Shown in pieces: positions 8,676 to 17,242 of a stretch of DNA of 27,975 nucleotides. Made by a program: the position numbers and the translations under genes. The notes beneath the pieces were generated by a model. It saw only the letters and a program-made list of their open reading frames with translations. It ran no database searches and was not told where the DNA came from. Location: the NCBI GenBank assembly GCA_002323895.1, contig DCQM01000164.1, positions 1 through 27,975 on the forward strand. The letters run 5' to 3'. Positions within the stretch are counted from its first letter, which is position 1. Every line of letters starts with the position of its first letter. Origin of the DNA: Akkermansiaceae bacterium UBA1518. Its GTDB lineage: Bacteria; Verrucomicrobiota; Verrucomicrobiia; Verrucomicrobiales; Akkermansiaceae.

Positions 8676-9194
8676 ATGAAACTAAAATCCTTTAGCCCTT
8701 CAAATGTGCTCTTAGGAGTCTCACTTTTTTCTCTTCCTTCGCAAACGCTGACATCGCAGATGGGTTGACTGAATATTGGTCGCTTGATGGTAATTACAGC
8801 GCGGCGGTTGATCTCACGAATAGCGCTCGAAATCAGGCTCATGTGGAAATTGGGGGTGCCTAGAATGATATGGATTTTGCAGATGGAAACATGACTCTAT
8901 CGATTTGGTATACCACTGAGGGGCTCTACACAAATTGGCAGACGATTGCAGGTAAGGGTGAAGGAAATGGTTGGCGGCTTGCTCGTTCAGGCGGCAGTGG
9001 GAGTAACGTCACTTTTTCGAGTAGAAAGCCATATAATATTCCTGCTGCTTTGAACGATCAAACAGTGGTTTTTTTGTGGCTGAAGGGATCAAAAGTAAAT
9101 GCTGATTTTCATACAAGGGAACTCACGATGTGAATACTCGTCCTTTCAAAGAAGAGGTGTTGATTTGGGAACCGGTTTTGAGGATTCAAACTAA
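8676..9194 (+). pseudogene. Decayed secreted LamG-domain protein
   Basis: An ATG at 8676 begins a signal-peptide-like stretch (MKLKSFSPSNVLLGVSLFS). The frame then shifts at a run of six T near 8725-8730; one more T would restore 'SSFANADIADG'. The frame continues as 'LTEYWSLDGNYSAAVDL', meets an in-frame TAG just before 8870, and resumes in the same frame as 'MDFADGNMTLSIWYTTEG' and 'NWQTIAGKGEGNGWRLARSG', which is typical LamG/concanavalin-like sequence. Further shifts occur after 'NDQT' near 9065, where fragments such as 'NTRPF' and 'GVDLGTGFEDSN' appear in other frames. Several independent lesions, and the loss of the domain's end, show a dead gene. Unlike the candidate selenoprotein, the lesions here are mixed frameshifts and a TAG. 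Confidence 0.75.
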
Positions 9195-9246
9195 TGCGCG
9201 CAGAACTGACAAATTTGGTCATGCTGCGTCGTAACTAGAACTTGCC

Positions 9247-10539
9247 GTGAATTCATTATCTAGTAACAATATCTCTCGTCGGAAAGCCCTAGGGGGGCTC
9301 GCATCGCTTGCGACTGTTTCGATTGTTCCCAGCCGTGTGCTTGGTCTCAATGGTCAGACCGCACCTTCTAACCAATTGACTCGCGCCATTCTTGGATGTG
9401 GAGGAATCAGTAATTCCCATTTGGGGATGCCGGGCAAAATCCTCGCGCTGTGCGATGTTGATTCGAATCGTCTGAAAGGCCAAATGGCGAAGGTTCAAGG
9501 CAGGGGCAACAAGGATGTGAAAGGCTATCACGATTTTAGAGATGTGATCGCTCGTGATGATGTTGATATCATCCACACTTGCACCCCTCCCCATTGGCAT
9601 GCGCATATGGCGATTGCGGCCGCAAAAGCCGGCAAAGCGATTTGGGGGGAAAAACCTATGTCCCGGACAATTGGTGAGGGAATGGCGATGAAAAAAGAGA
9701 TCGAGAAAGCCGGTGTTGCGTTCCGAATCAACACCTGGTTTCGGTTTCAATCGAATTTCTACGGTTCTGGCGTGACTGCTCGTCAGGTGAAAAAAGCGGT
9801 TGATGGTGGTCTGCTTGGCAAAGGTCCATACAAGGTGACTTTATCGGGTGTGACTGGTTTCAATTGGAAGTTCAATTGGTCTGGTAAGACAAATCTACCG
9901 ATCCAGAAGGTTCCAGATCACTTTGACTACGACTTCTGGCTTGGGCCCGCTCCTTATCGTCCTTATAACGTGCATCGCACGCATGGAACATTCCGGGGAT
10001 ACTGGGATTATGATGGTGGTGGACTTGGAGATATGGGTCAGCACTATCTAGATCCGGTTCAGTATATTTTGGGAAAAGACAACGAGCTTCCGATCTCGGT
10101 GGAAATTGATTCTGATCCCCAGGATATTGATGCCGTGGGCAGCTGGCGCCGTATCACATACAAGTATGCCGATGGAACAATGATTGTCTTGGATGGCGAA
10201 AATAAGGACAAGAGTGCTGCGTTTATTGAGGGACCAGAAGGAAAGATCTTCAAAGGTTTCAAATCGGATGTGAAAGGTTTTGCGGAAAAGGTAAAAGCAC
10301 TTCCAGAGCCTGCGCCACAAGTGACTGACTTTCATCAAGCGATCCGAGAGAAGAAGAAGTTCGCGCTCAACGAGCAGAATGGATTCAACTCCTGTACACT
10401 TATTAATCTTGGTAAGATTGCCCATCGCTTAAATACCAACCTTAAGTTTGATCCAAAGAAGATGCAGTTCATCGATAACGCGCTTGCGAATTCTTTGATC
10501 GACCAACCTTGTCGCGATAAGTGGAAGCTTCCTGTTTAG
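9247..10539 (+). CDS. Tat-exported Gfo/Idh/MocA family oxidoreductase
   Basis: A 430-residue NAD(P)-dependent oxidoreductase. The start is a GTG at 9247; the frame is closed by TAA at 9232, and this start keeps the full twin-arginine signal (S10-R11-R12-K13-A-L, then a hydrophobic stretch to about residue 34). The Rossmann fold follows with 'AILGCGGIS' and 'LALCDVD'. The family motif 'GEKPMS' places the catalytic Lys at residue 136. The C-terminal half ('YDFWLGPAPYRPYN', 'GGGLGDMGQHYLDP') is the substrate-binding alpha/beta domain common in Planctomycetes and Verrucomicrobia. Known members oxidise or epimerise sugars, inositols and glycosides, and Tat export implies folding with cofactor before transport. 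The substrate cannot be told from sequence. It precedes a sulfatase but is separated from it by a strong terminator. Confidence 0.92.
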   Translation: MNSLSSNNISRRKALGGLASLATVSIVPSRVLGLNGQTAPSNQLTRAILGCGGISNSHLGMPGKILALCDVDSNRLKGQMAKVQGRGNKDVKGYHDFRDVIARDDVDIIHTCTPPHWHAHMAIAAAKAGKAIWGEKPMSRTIGEGMAMKKEIEKAGVAFRINTWFRFQSNFYGSGVTARQVKKAVDGGLLGKGPYKVTLSGVTGFNWKFNWSGKTNLPIQKVPDHFDYDFWLGPAPYRPYNVHRTHGTFRGYWDYDGGGLGDMGQHYLDPVQYILGKDNELPISVEIDSDPQDIDAVGSWRRITYKYADGTMIVLDGENKDKSAAFIEGPEGKIFKGFKSDVKGFAEKVKALPEPAPQVTDFHQAIREKKKFALNEQNGFNSCTLINLGKIAHRLNTNLKFDPKKMQFIDNALANSLIDQPCRDKWKLPV

Positions 10540-10558
10540 TAAGCTGACTGTTTTTCAG

Positions 10559-10590
10559 ACGGCTACCTCTTGTGAGGTGGCCGTTTTTTT
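10559..10590 (+). terminator. Rho-independent terminator after the oxidoreductase
   Basis: ACGGCTACCTC (10559-10569), loop TTGT, then GAGGTGGCCGT (10574-10584) give an 11-bp stem with one G-U pair. A run of seven T follows. It ends 22 bp before the sulfatase start. Confidence 0.92.
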
Positions 10591-10612
10591 CACCCTGTTT
10601 CCCTTTTAAATT

Positions 10613-12073
10613 ATGAGATCTCTTTTACTTCTTCTTTGTTCCTTTCTTCCCGTGATTGCTTTCGGTGACCGAGCTAAACCTAATGTTGTTTATATTCTTG
10701 CCGATGATTTGGGATACGGAGATCTCAAAAGTATGAATACGGATGGGAAAATAGCGACACCTGGATCAGATCAAATGGCAAAGGAAGGAATGATTTTTAC
10801 CGATGCCCATTCTAATTCTGCTGTTTGCACACCGACTCGTTATGGGGTTCTGACTGGGCGCTATGCTTTTCGCTCACGGATGAAAAAGGGGGTGCTAAAT
10901 GGTTATTCCACCTATCTGATTGAGAATGGCCGTATGACCGTGCCGTCATTTTTGAAAAATCAGGGGTATCATACTGCTTTTATTGGGAAGTGGCATCTTG
11001 GCTGGGATTGGGCGAAGGATGGTGAGAAATTTGATTACTCCAAGCCGGTTCAGAACGGGCCGAAAGAGAAGGGGTTTGAGTATTCTTATGGTCATTGTGG
11101 TTCTCTCGATATGGCTCCCTACGTTTGGGTAGAAAATGGAATGCCCACCGCGGTGCCTCTCAAAGAGACTGGGCGGACGAAGAAGGAGTCGAAAAATGGT
11201 TGGTGGCGTAAGGGACCGACTTCTCCGGACTTTGACCACGAGGATGTTTTGCCAAATCTCACCCGCCGTGCGGTGAAGTATGTCAAGGAACAGGTGAAGA
11301 AGGAGAAGCCGTTCTTCCTCTATCTCGCCTTGCCCTCGCCACACACCCCCGTGCTGCCTACTCCAGAATTCAAGGGGAAAAGTGGACTGGATAGCGCCTA
11401 TGCGGATTTCGTCACAATGACTGATGATACGGTGAAGCAGGTGCTCGATGCTTTGAAGGAAGCAGGGGTAGATGAGAATACGCTCTTCATTTTTACGAGT
11501 GACAACGGGTGCTCACCTGAAGCTGATTTTGCGGAGTTAGAGAAACAGGGGCATGATCCTAGCTCTATCTATCGTGGTCATAAGGCTGATATTTTCGAGG
11601 GAGGACACCGGGTTCCTTTCATTGTGCGGTGGCCCGCCAGAGTGAAGGCGGGGACAAGTTGCGATGATCCGACCTGCTTGACTGACCTTTTGGCAACAAT
11701 GGCTGAGATCTTGGGTCAAAAACTCCCGGCTGATGCTGGAGAAGATTCGGTAAGTATGTTGCCGAACTTGGTGGGGGAGTCTAAGCAGCCAGTTCGCGAG
11801 GCGATTGTTCACCACTCTATCAATGGAACTTTTGCGATTCGTCAAGGCAAGTGGAAGTTGATCGATGCTCCTCACTCCGGAGGTTGGAGTCGTCCTAAGC
11901 CTGCCCAAAAGACGCTTTATAAAGATCTCCCTAAAATTCAGCTTTATGATTTGGAAAAAGACCCCGCTGAGCTTCGAAACGTATCGGTCGAAAATCCGGG
12001 CATCGTAAAAAGGTTAAAAATGCTCCTAGAAAAGTATCGTGAGGGTGGTCGGAGTGTTCCAGTTTCTCGGTGA
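10613..12073 (+). CDS. Secreted formylglycine-dependent sulfatase (S1 type)
   Basis: 486 residues starting with a Sec signal peptide (MRSLLLLLCSFLPVIAFG). 'PNVVYILADDLGYGD' supplies the metal-binding Asp31 and Asp32. 'C72-T-P-T-R76' is the sulfatase signature in which the Cys becomes formylglycine. 'GKWHLG' (Lys126, His128) and 'FTSDNG' (Asp297, Asn298) complete the active site, so the enzyme looks intact. It would remove sulfate esters from glycans or aryl sulfates outside the cytoplasm and needs a formylglycine-generating or anaerobic maturase encoded elsewhere. The C-terminal 'LYDLEKDPAELRNV' is the usual end of arylsulfatase-A-like members. It follows the oxidoreductase gene after a terminator, so it probably has its own promoter. 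The exact substrate is not predictable. Confidence 0.95.
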   Translation: MRSLLLLLCSFLPVIAFGDRAKPNVVYILADDLGYGDLKSMNTDGKIATPGSDQMAKEGMIFTDAHSNSAVCTPTRYGVLTGRYAFRSRMKKGVLNGYSTYLIENGRMTVPSFLKNQGYHTAFIGKWHLGWDWAKDGEKFDYSKPVQNGPKEKGFEYSYGHCGSLDMAPYVWVENGMPTAVPLKETGRTKKESKNGWWRKGPTSPDFDHEDVLPNLTRRAVKYVKEQVKKEKPFFLYLALPSPHTPVLPTPEFKGKSGLDSAYADFVTMTDDTVKQVLDALKEAGVDENTLFIFTSDNGCSPEADFAELEKQGHDPSSIYRGHKADIFEGGHRVPFIVRWPARVKAGTSCDDPTCLTDLLATMAEILGQKLPADAGEDSVSMLPNLVGESKQPVREAIVHHSINGTFAIRQGKWKLIDAPHSGGWSRPKPAQKTLYKDLPKIQLYDLEKDPAELRNVSVENPGIVKRLKMLLEKYREGGRSVPVSR

Positions 12074-12191
12074 GAAGAAGTTTAAGCCTTTGCAACTGCT
12101 GAGTTGCTAGGGGGATTTTCTCTCTTCGCGGTTTGGGTCCTTGACCTAGGTAGCGATTGGCTGTGTGCTGTCGGTTAAAGCGCAAATAACA

Positions 12192-15100
12192 ATGAAAAAA
12201 TCCTTCCTTATTCTTTCTTTTGCTACAGGAGTTCTCTCGGCTCAGACGAGCACTTTTATTACTGATGGTGATTGGCTTGAGGCTGCCAATTGGGACACCG
12301 GCGTCATCGTGCCCGACAACCAAAATGCTCTCATTAATGCCGATGCAATCGTTGATCGGAATACCGGGACCGCTAACGCCGATAATCCTTCTCGGATTGA
12401 GATCGGGTCGGGACCTGGCGCCTCCGGGAGTGTTATCGTAACTGGCGGAACTTTGAGTGGTGCTCATGGTGGGGGGAATGGGATTTTTGTTGGAGCCAAT
12501 GGAGGGAATGGGACGCTTAGGGTGGAAGAGGGGGCAACTTACCGAACCCAAGGTGCAGATATGCAGTTTGCAGTTGGAGATTTCTCGGGTGGAACAGGCT
12601 TCGTTTCAGTAGCCGGTGAGATGCAGATCTACAAATTTCTCAACGTGAATAATGGAACTTTTGAGATGCTACCAACCGGAAAGTGTAACCTTTTCAATTC
12701 TAATGATCCTAGCTCGATTGGAGCGGAGGGGACTCTTTCGTTTGTGATCGATGGTAGTGATGTGGGTTCACTAGAGCGCTCTAATACGAATGGGCTCAAC
12801 CTGATAATCGATCCGGCAGCGACTTTGAAAATAAACTTAGGTGGAGATTTTGAGCTCAATGATTCATGGGCCTTGGCGCGATACACGTCACTTTCTGGCC
12901 AATTTAAGGAGGGAGAGTCTTTCACTAATGAGCAAGGTTACACTTTTACGGTTGATTATGGGTCGGGCAATAATGATGCGGTGACTCTCATTCTTACATC
13001 TGATTCAGAGCGTCCCAAGATTAGTAATTTGACTGCGACTCCTGCTGCGATTTCAGCGGGTGCCTCTAGCACCCTTACATGGTCTGCTTCAAATTTTGAT
13101 TCGCTGACTCTCGACCCTGGTGAAGTTGATTTGACAGTCCTGACTGAAACAACAGTTTCACCAACTGAATCGACCACTTATACGCTGACTGCGGTAAAAG
13201 GAGCTGTTTCAGTTTCCAGTGAAGTGACCGTAGTGGTCGATGAACTACCAGAGATAAACTCGTTTACTGCAAGCGAACTGCTCATTGCTCCAGGTGAGTC
13301 CACAACTTTGGCTTGGGACGTGTCCGGTGCTGATTCTGTAAAGATTTTCCCTCCTTTTTCTTTCTTCGATGACGAAATCCCGACAACAGGAAGCGATTTA
13401 GTTTCGCCAGTTGCTACCACCACTTTCACTCTCACAGCAACTAATGCGACCGGAAGTGTCAATGCCTCGTTAGAAGTCGTTGTTGACGCACTCCAAGCAG
13501 CTGTCATTCATCTCTGGGATCTTTCGCTTCCTATTCAGACTAGCGGATCTATTTTAGATTCGGTGGGCGGTAAAAATTTTGACATCAGAGGTGGGGACTT
13601 AATCACTGGCTTGACGTCGGATTCAAATAATTTGAAAGCTGCTATCGATCGGGTGAATTTAGCTGCGAATACCGGTGGAGACATGGGGCTTGGTTTCCCA
13701 ACGCAGGATACTTCCTTTGAGATCTGGGTGATGCCTGGTGAGCTCAACGATGACTACCAGGTCATTTTTGAAACCGGGGGCCCATCTGATGGGACGGCTA
13801 TCTTGATGAATTCATTTATGCTGAGATTTCTTCACAGTACGGGTGGAGTGAACACGCTGGATCTCGAGGTTCCTATTACGTTAATTAATCCTTCTGATTT
13901 CGTTCAGATTCTTCTTACTTTTGATTCCGAAAACCAGGCTGTTAACGCGTATGCTAAAGGATCTGCTGGGGGAGCTATTTCGGCAAGTGGAACAGCTCTG
14001 ATCGGAGTTCCGAATGGTCGAGCTAGCCTATTTACTTGGTCTGGATTCGGAGGAGGTGCCGATGGTGCATTGGGCGGGACGGGAGGAACAGCTCCCCTTG
14101 GTGTTACAAGCTTCAAAGGCTCTGTGGGTTTATTTAAGATCTACGATCGAGCATTAACTGAAGCAGAAGCAGAAGAAGCTTATCTTAAAGTAGCTGATAG
14201 AATCACCGAAAGTGATAGCGATTTTGATGGGCTACCTGACTTCTGGGAAACCAAATTCTTTGGTGATCTAGCACAGGGTTCCTCGGGTAATAATGACAAT
14301 GACGGGTTGACGAATCTAGAAGAGTTATTTGCCGGAAGTAATCCAACTTTGGCCGATTCCGATGCAGATGGTTTGGATGATGATGATGAGATTTCTCTCG
14401 CTGAGCCGACCGATGTAAATAATCCGGATACTGATGGGGATGGGTTAACGGATGGGGAAGAGGTGAATGGTAATCCGTCTAGTAATCCTTTGATCGTCGA
14501 TTCTGATTTCGATGGCTTTGACGATTTTTTCGAGGTGTGGATTGGTTCAGACCCCAATGATTTTAATAGTCTGCCACCGGCTGACGAAGTGGGGATACCA
14601 TTTGCAAACTTAAATACTCTCGGAACAGGTAGTTCGTTTGATGCTCTTTTTAGTGTGGCAGATACACTTGATGTGAGTTTCAAGATGCTCGTGGATTTTG
14701 AAGAGAAACTTGATGGGGATCGGGAAGTGGTCTTCGAAACTGGTGGGGCAACGGTTGGGATTTCGCTGACTTATGAAGCTGGCAACAACCTGGTTTATCG
14801 GGCCTCTGGTAGTGGAGGACTTGAACTCGCAGTGGCAGCCCATACTCTTACTGAGAGACAGCTTGCGGGTGGAGAGATTTCAGTAGTCGTAACGTACGAT
14901 GTTGCTGACGAAAATGGTGACTCGGTTATCGCAATCTACTTAGATGGTGCTTTGGTCGCATCTGACTTTAAACCTCTAGGCGGTGACTGGACTGGTACTA
15001 ATGGTTCCGCGTTTGGGGTTGCTAGTGAAAATTTTGCTGGCGATGGAGCGAATGGATGGTTGACGGGGGTTAATTTCGTTTCGGGCTCTATCAATGAGAG

Positions 15101-15371
15101 AAAGGGACTAACTGTTTACAGTGACACTCTTTTTACTGGTGGACCGGAAGCGGCTTTAGTCATTACAGATTTCATTTTGGATCAAGAGGCTGGAACGATA
15201 ATGCTGACATTTGATTCGAAGCCGGGTCGGACCTATACCATTCAACGCTCATTTGATCTTGTGACTTTTGATGCAATCGAAACAGGAGTTACTTCGCTTG
15301 GTGACGAGACCAACTCACCAGCAATCGCTGCACCAGAGGTGCGGTCATTTTACCGGGTGATCGAGGAGTGA
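12192..15371 (+). CDS. Large secreted Ig-like/LamG/thrombospondin-3 protein
   Basis: The ATG at 12192 is preferred over a GTG at 12165 because it begins a clean signal peptide (MKKSFLILSFATGVLSA); this gives 1059 residues. In order: a glycine-rich beta-strand N-terminal region ('WLEAANWDTG') to about residue 260; two Ig-like/PKD-like domains rich in Thr and Ser (about 275-435); a LamG-like domain ('VIHLWDLS' to 'FKIYDRALTEAEAEE', about 440-675); Asp-rich thrombospondin type 3 calcium repeats ('DSDFDGLPDFWE', 'DSDADGLDDDDE', 'DTDGDGLTDGEE', about 680-800); and a second LamG-like module (about 800-985). The C-terminal domain ('RTYTIQRSFDL' to 'SFYRVIEE') is typical of verrucomicrobial surface proteins. 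No catalytic domain is recognised, so adhesion or glycan binding is the likely role. Confidence 0.88.
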   Translation: MKKSFLILSFATGVLSAQTSTFITDGDWLEAANWDTGVIVPDNQNALINADAIVDRNTGTANADNPSRIEIGSGPGASGSVIVTGGTLSGAHGGGNGIFVGANGGNGTLRVEEGATYRTQGADMQFAVGDFSGGTGFVSVAGEMQIYKFLNVNNGTFEMLPTGKCNLFNSNDPSSIGAEGTLSFVIDGSDVGSLERSNTNGLNLIIDPAATLKINLGGDFELNDSWALARYTSLSGQFKEGESFTNEQGYTFTVDYGSGNNDAVTLILTSDSERPKISNLTATPAAISAGASSTLTWSASNFDSLTLDPGEVDLTVLTETTVSPTESTTYTLTAVKGAVSVSSEVTVVVDELPEINSFTASELLIAPGESTTLAWDVSGADSVKIFPPFSFFDDEIPTTGSDLVSPVATTTFTLTATNATGSVNASLEVVVDALQAAVIHLWDLSLPIQTSGSILDSVGGKNFDIRGGDLITGLTSDSNNLKAAIDRVNLAANTGGDMGLGFPTQDTSFEIWVMPGELNDDYQVIFETGGPSDGTAILMNSFMLRFLHSTGGVNTLDLEVPITLINPSDFVQILLTFDSENQAVNAYAKGSAGGAISASGTALIGVPNGRASLFTWSGFGGGADGALGGTGGTAPLGVTSFKGSVGLFKIYDRALTEAEAEEAYLKVADRITESDSDFDGLPDFWETKFFGDLAQGSSGNNDNDGLTNLEELFAGSNPTLADSDADGLDDDDEISLAEPTDVNNPDTDGDGLTDGEEVNGNPSSNPLIVDSDFDGFDDFFEVWIGSDPNDFNSLPPADEVGIPFANLNTLGTGSSFDALFSVADTLDVSFKMLVDFEEKLDGDREVVFETGGATVGISLTYEAGNNLVYRASGSGGLELAVAAHTLTERQLAGGEISVVVTYDVADENGDSVIAIYLDGALVASDFKPLGGDWTGTNGSAFGVASENFAGDGANGWLTGVNFVSGSINERKGLTVYSDTLFTGGPEAALVITDFILDQEAGTIMLTFDSKPGRTYTIQRSFDLVTFDAIETGVTSLGDETNSPAIAAPEVRSFYRVIEE

Positions 15372-15523
15372 GAGCTTCTAGCTTTTTTAAAGAGAAGGAT
15401 GATTTGAAGTAGGTTTTTTGACTTCGAAGACCTTTTGAGTTTCTGAGTCCCAGTCGAACAGCTTGAAATCAGGGGCTCAAAACCCTTTTATGATCGTCCT
15501 TTCTCTGCTATTTCGCACCTACC

Positions 15524-16045
15524 TTGACGCGCGAGACAGAAAAGCCGACCGGACATCTTCCAGTTCCGTTGATTACTTTTAGCTTTGTATCCCTCTTTTT
15601 GGGCACTGCGACTGAGGTCATGGGCGCATTTGATGGCTTAAATGAATGGGCAAGAGGCCTTTGGTCCACCAATGGTCTGGAACTTCGAGGCGAGATGGGA
15701 CTGCCAGGAAGGATTGGAATTGTTCTCACTGCCGTTGCTTCCTTTGGTTTGATTGCCGCGATTCTGGGGACACCGGGAAGCGTGCGAAGAGCGATTCTGG
15801 GAGCTTCGGTATTGCTTTTGAGTTTCACACTAGTTCCGGTCTTTGCCGTTTGGGGTTATTTTTGGAAACCATTCGGGGTGATTCTAGCCGTCATCTGGTC
15901 TTGGTTTTCCGCTACGGTCTACGCCCAGACTCATAGGATGCCTTGTGAAGGTCGGAGGGGAGATGATGCCCAAAATGTCATTCGCCTCAAGGAGGGAGGG
16001 CATATGACTAAACAACATTCGAGTCGCGCAGATGGCCAAGGTTGA
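15524..16045 (+). CDS. Small membrane protein of unknown function overlapping recR
   Basis: A frame of 173 codons from a TTG. No ATG or GTG in a convincing position was seen, so the start is tentative. Hydrophobic segments at about residues 14-34 ('VPLITFSFVSLFLGTATEV'), 63-81 ('IGIVLTAVASFGLIAAILG'), 88-110 and 112-132 suggest four membrane helices, followed by a polar tail of about 40 residues. No family is recognised. Its stop overlaps the recR start by 14 bp, which suggests translational coupling. Such an overlap is unusual for recR, which more often follows dnaX and an EbfC-family gene. Confidence 0.55.
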   Translation: MTRETEKPTGHLPVPLITFSFVSLFLGTATEVMGAFDGLNEWARGLWSTNGLELRGEMGLPGRIGIVLTAVASFGLIAAILGTPGSVRRAILGASVLLLSFTLVPVFAVWGYFWKPFGVILAVIWSWFSATVYAQTHRMPCEGRRGDDAQNVIRLKEGGHMTKQHSSRADGQG

Positions 16046-16631
16046 GTATCCTTCTGAAGTCCGCTCTTTGGTGGGGGAGTTGAAGCGTTTGCCGGGAGTT
16101 GGACCTAGGAGCGCCGAACGAATCGCGGTGTATCTTTTGCAGAACCCAAAGGCGGTCCCGATGGATCTCTCGAGTGCTCTCAAGGCTTGCCATGAGATTG
16201 TCAAGGCATGTGCAACTTGTGGTTTTTTTACCGGTCAATCTGGTTGTGCCGTTTGTAGTGAACAGGGAAGAGATACTCAGATCATCTGTGTGGTGGAACA
16301 GCCCACTGACGTTTTGCCGATCGAGCGTTCAGGAGTTTTTCGAGGACTCTATCATTGCTTAGGTGGGAAGCTTTCGCCTCTTGACGATGTCCGTCCCGAA
16401 GATCTCCGAATTGGGGGATTGGTCCGCCGGGTTCGTGAAAAACCGGGAACCGAAGTCATTTTGGCAACGAGTTCTGATGTTGAAGGTGAAGCGACGGCAA
16501 ATTATCTGTATGAGGTGCTTGAAAGTACGGGATGCCGAGTGACGCGTCTCGCTCAAGGTCTTCCAGCGGGAGGAGGATTAGAGTTTGCAGATGAGTTGAC
16601 GCTTTCGAGGGCCTTCGAGGGGAGGCGCTAA
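16032..16631 (+). CDS. recR: Recombination mediator protein RecR
   Basis: 199 residues, the normal length. An N-terminal helix-hairpin-helix ('LKRLPGVGPRSAERIA', residues 17-32) is followed by the four-Cys zinc site C60, C63, C72, C75 ('CATC...CAVC') and a Toprim domain ('VVEQPTDVLPIERSG', then 'GLYHCLGGKLSPL'). The C-terminal 'RLAQGLPAGGGLEFADELTL' is diagnostic. RecR acts with RecO and RecF to load RecA onto SSB-coated single-stranded DNA gaps. The ATG at 16032 lies inside the 3' end of the preceding membrane-protein gene. A hairpin just past the stop ends the unit and is shared with the convergent azurin gene. Confidence 0.98.
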   Translation: MAKVEYPSEVRSLVGELKRLPGVGPRSAERIAVYLLQNPKAVPMDLSSALKACHEIVKACATCGFFTGQSGCAVCSEQGRDTQIICVVEQPTDVLPIERSGVFRGLYHCLGGKLSPLDDVRPEDLRIGGLVRRVREKPGTEVILATSSDVEGEATANYLYEVLESTGCRVTRLAQGLPAGGGLEFADELTLSRAFEGRR

Positions 16632-16661
16632 AAAAACGCGGACTCCTGGGAGCGCCGCGTT
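16629..16661 (-). terminator. Terminator between convergent recR and azurin genes
   Basis: AACGCGG (16635-16641) and CCGCGTT (16655-16661) form a perfect 7-bp stem over 13 nt. On the minus strand it is followed by six T, so it best serves the azurin gene. It may also stop recR transcripts. Confidence 0.8.
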
Positions 16662-16687
16662 CTAAGAATTAGGTTTTACGGGGAAGC

Positions 16688-17167
16688 CTACTTAACAGTG
16701 ATTTTGCCCTGCATTAAAGCGAAGTGTCCTGGGAAGCTACAAAGATACTGATATTCACCAGCCTCTTTTATGCTGAAGGTGATGGAGTCAGATTCACCAC
16801 CGCCAAGAACCTTGGTTTTAGCAATCACGGCCTTTTTAGAGGCCTCGTCGACTGGAATGTAGTTGGTGGCGGCCGCAGTCATGGCTTTACTCGCCCAACC
16901 CGCTAGGTTAGTTCCCTTCTGAAGGATCACGAGATTGTGGCCCATTGCGATCTTCGGGAGTTTCCCAACATGTTTGAGGGTCAGTTTAACAGTGTTGCCA
17001 GCCTTGATTTCAAAAGCTTTCTTGTTGAACTGCATCTGATCGTTGGCTTCCAATACAACTTCTTGGTCGGCCTTTTTTTCGGTGTCCGCAGTATCTGTCT
17101 GAGCTGAAATAGTTGCTGGGGAAAGCATGAGAGCCGCGGCAAAGAGGGTGGGAGGTAGTTTTTTCAT
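16688..17167 (-). CDS. Azurin-type blue copper protein
   Basis: 159 residues with a signal peptide ending at SA22, then a short acidic/charged linker and an azurin fold. The type-1 copper ligands are all visible: His77 in 'MGHNLVIL', then Cys143, His148 and Met152 in 'YLCSFPGHFALMQG'. Azurins are periplasmic one-electron carriers, classically between cytochromes and reductases or oxidases. No cytochrome or denitrification gene lies nearby, so the partner is unknown. The gene is probably monocistronic: it ends at a hairpin shared with recR, and the next upstream gene on this strand is 75 bp away. Confidence 0.96.
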   Translation of the reverse strand: MKKLPPTLFAAALMLSPATISAQTDTADTEKKADQEVVLEANDQMQFNKKAFEIKAGNTVKLTLKHVGKLPKIAMGHNLVILQKGTNLAGWASKAMTAAATNYIPVDEASKKAVIAKTKVLGGGESDSITFSIKEAGEYQYLCSFPGHFALMQGKITVK

Positions 17168-17242
17168 GACTTCTTATAAGATGTGTGGATGAGACGAATC
17201 TGCAAGTGGTAATATTTCAATTTTGGTAATAGTTTTTTATTC

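Noticed and set aside
12141..12170. Possible promoter TTGACC with a 17-bp spacer before the LamG/TSP3 gene
   Set aside because: The matching -10 (TGTGCT) is too far from consensus to support.
12165..12191. Upstream GTG start for the large LamG/TSP3 protein
   Set aside because: It would add nine residues before a clean signal peptide that starts at the ATG at 12192.
14200..14580. Possible DNA-level tandem repeat in the Asp-rich region
   Set aside because: The GATTCCGAT-like similarity comes from thrombospondin-3 codons; it is a protein-level repeat, not a separate element.
15490..15582. Short frame of 30 codons from ATG 15490
   Set aside because: No domain, out of frame with the membrane protein, and no support beyond an ATG.
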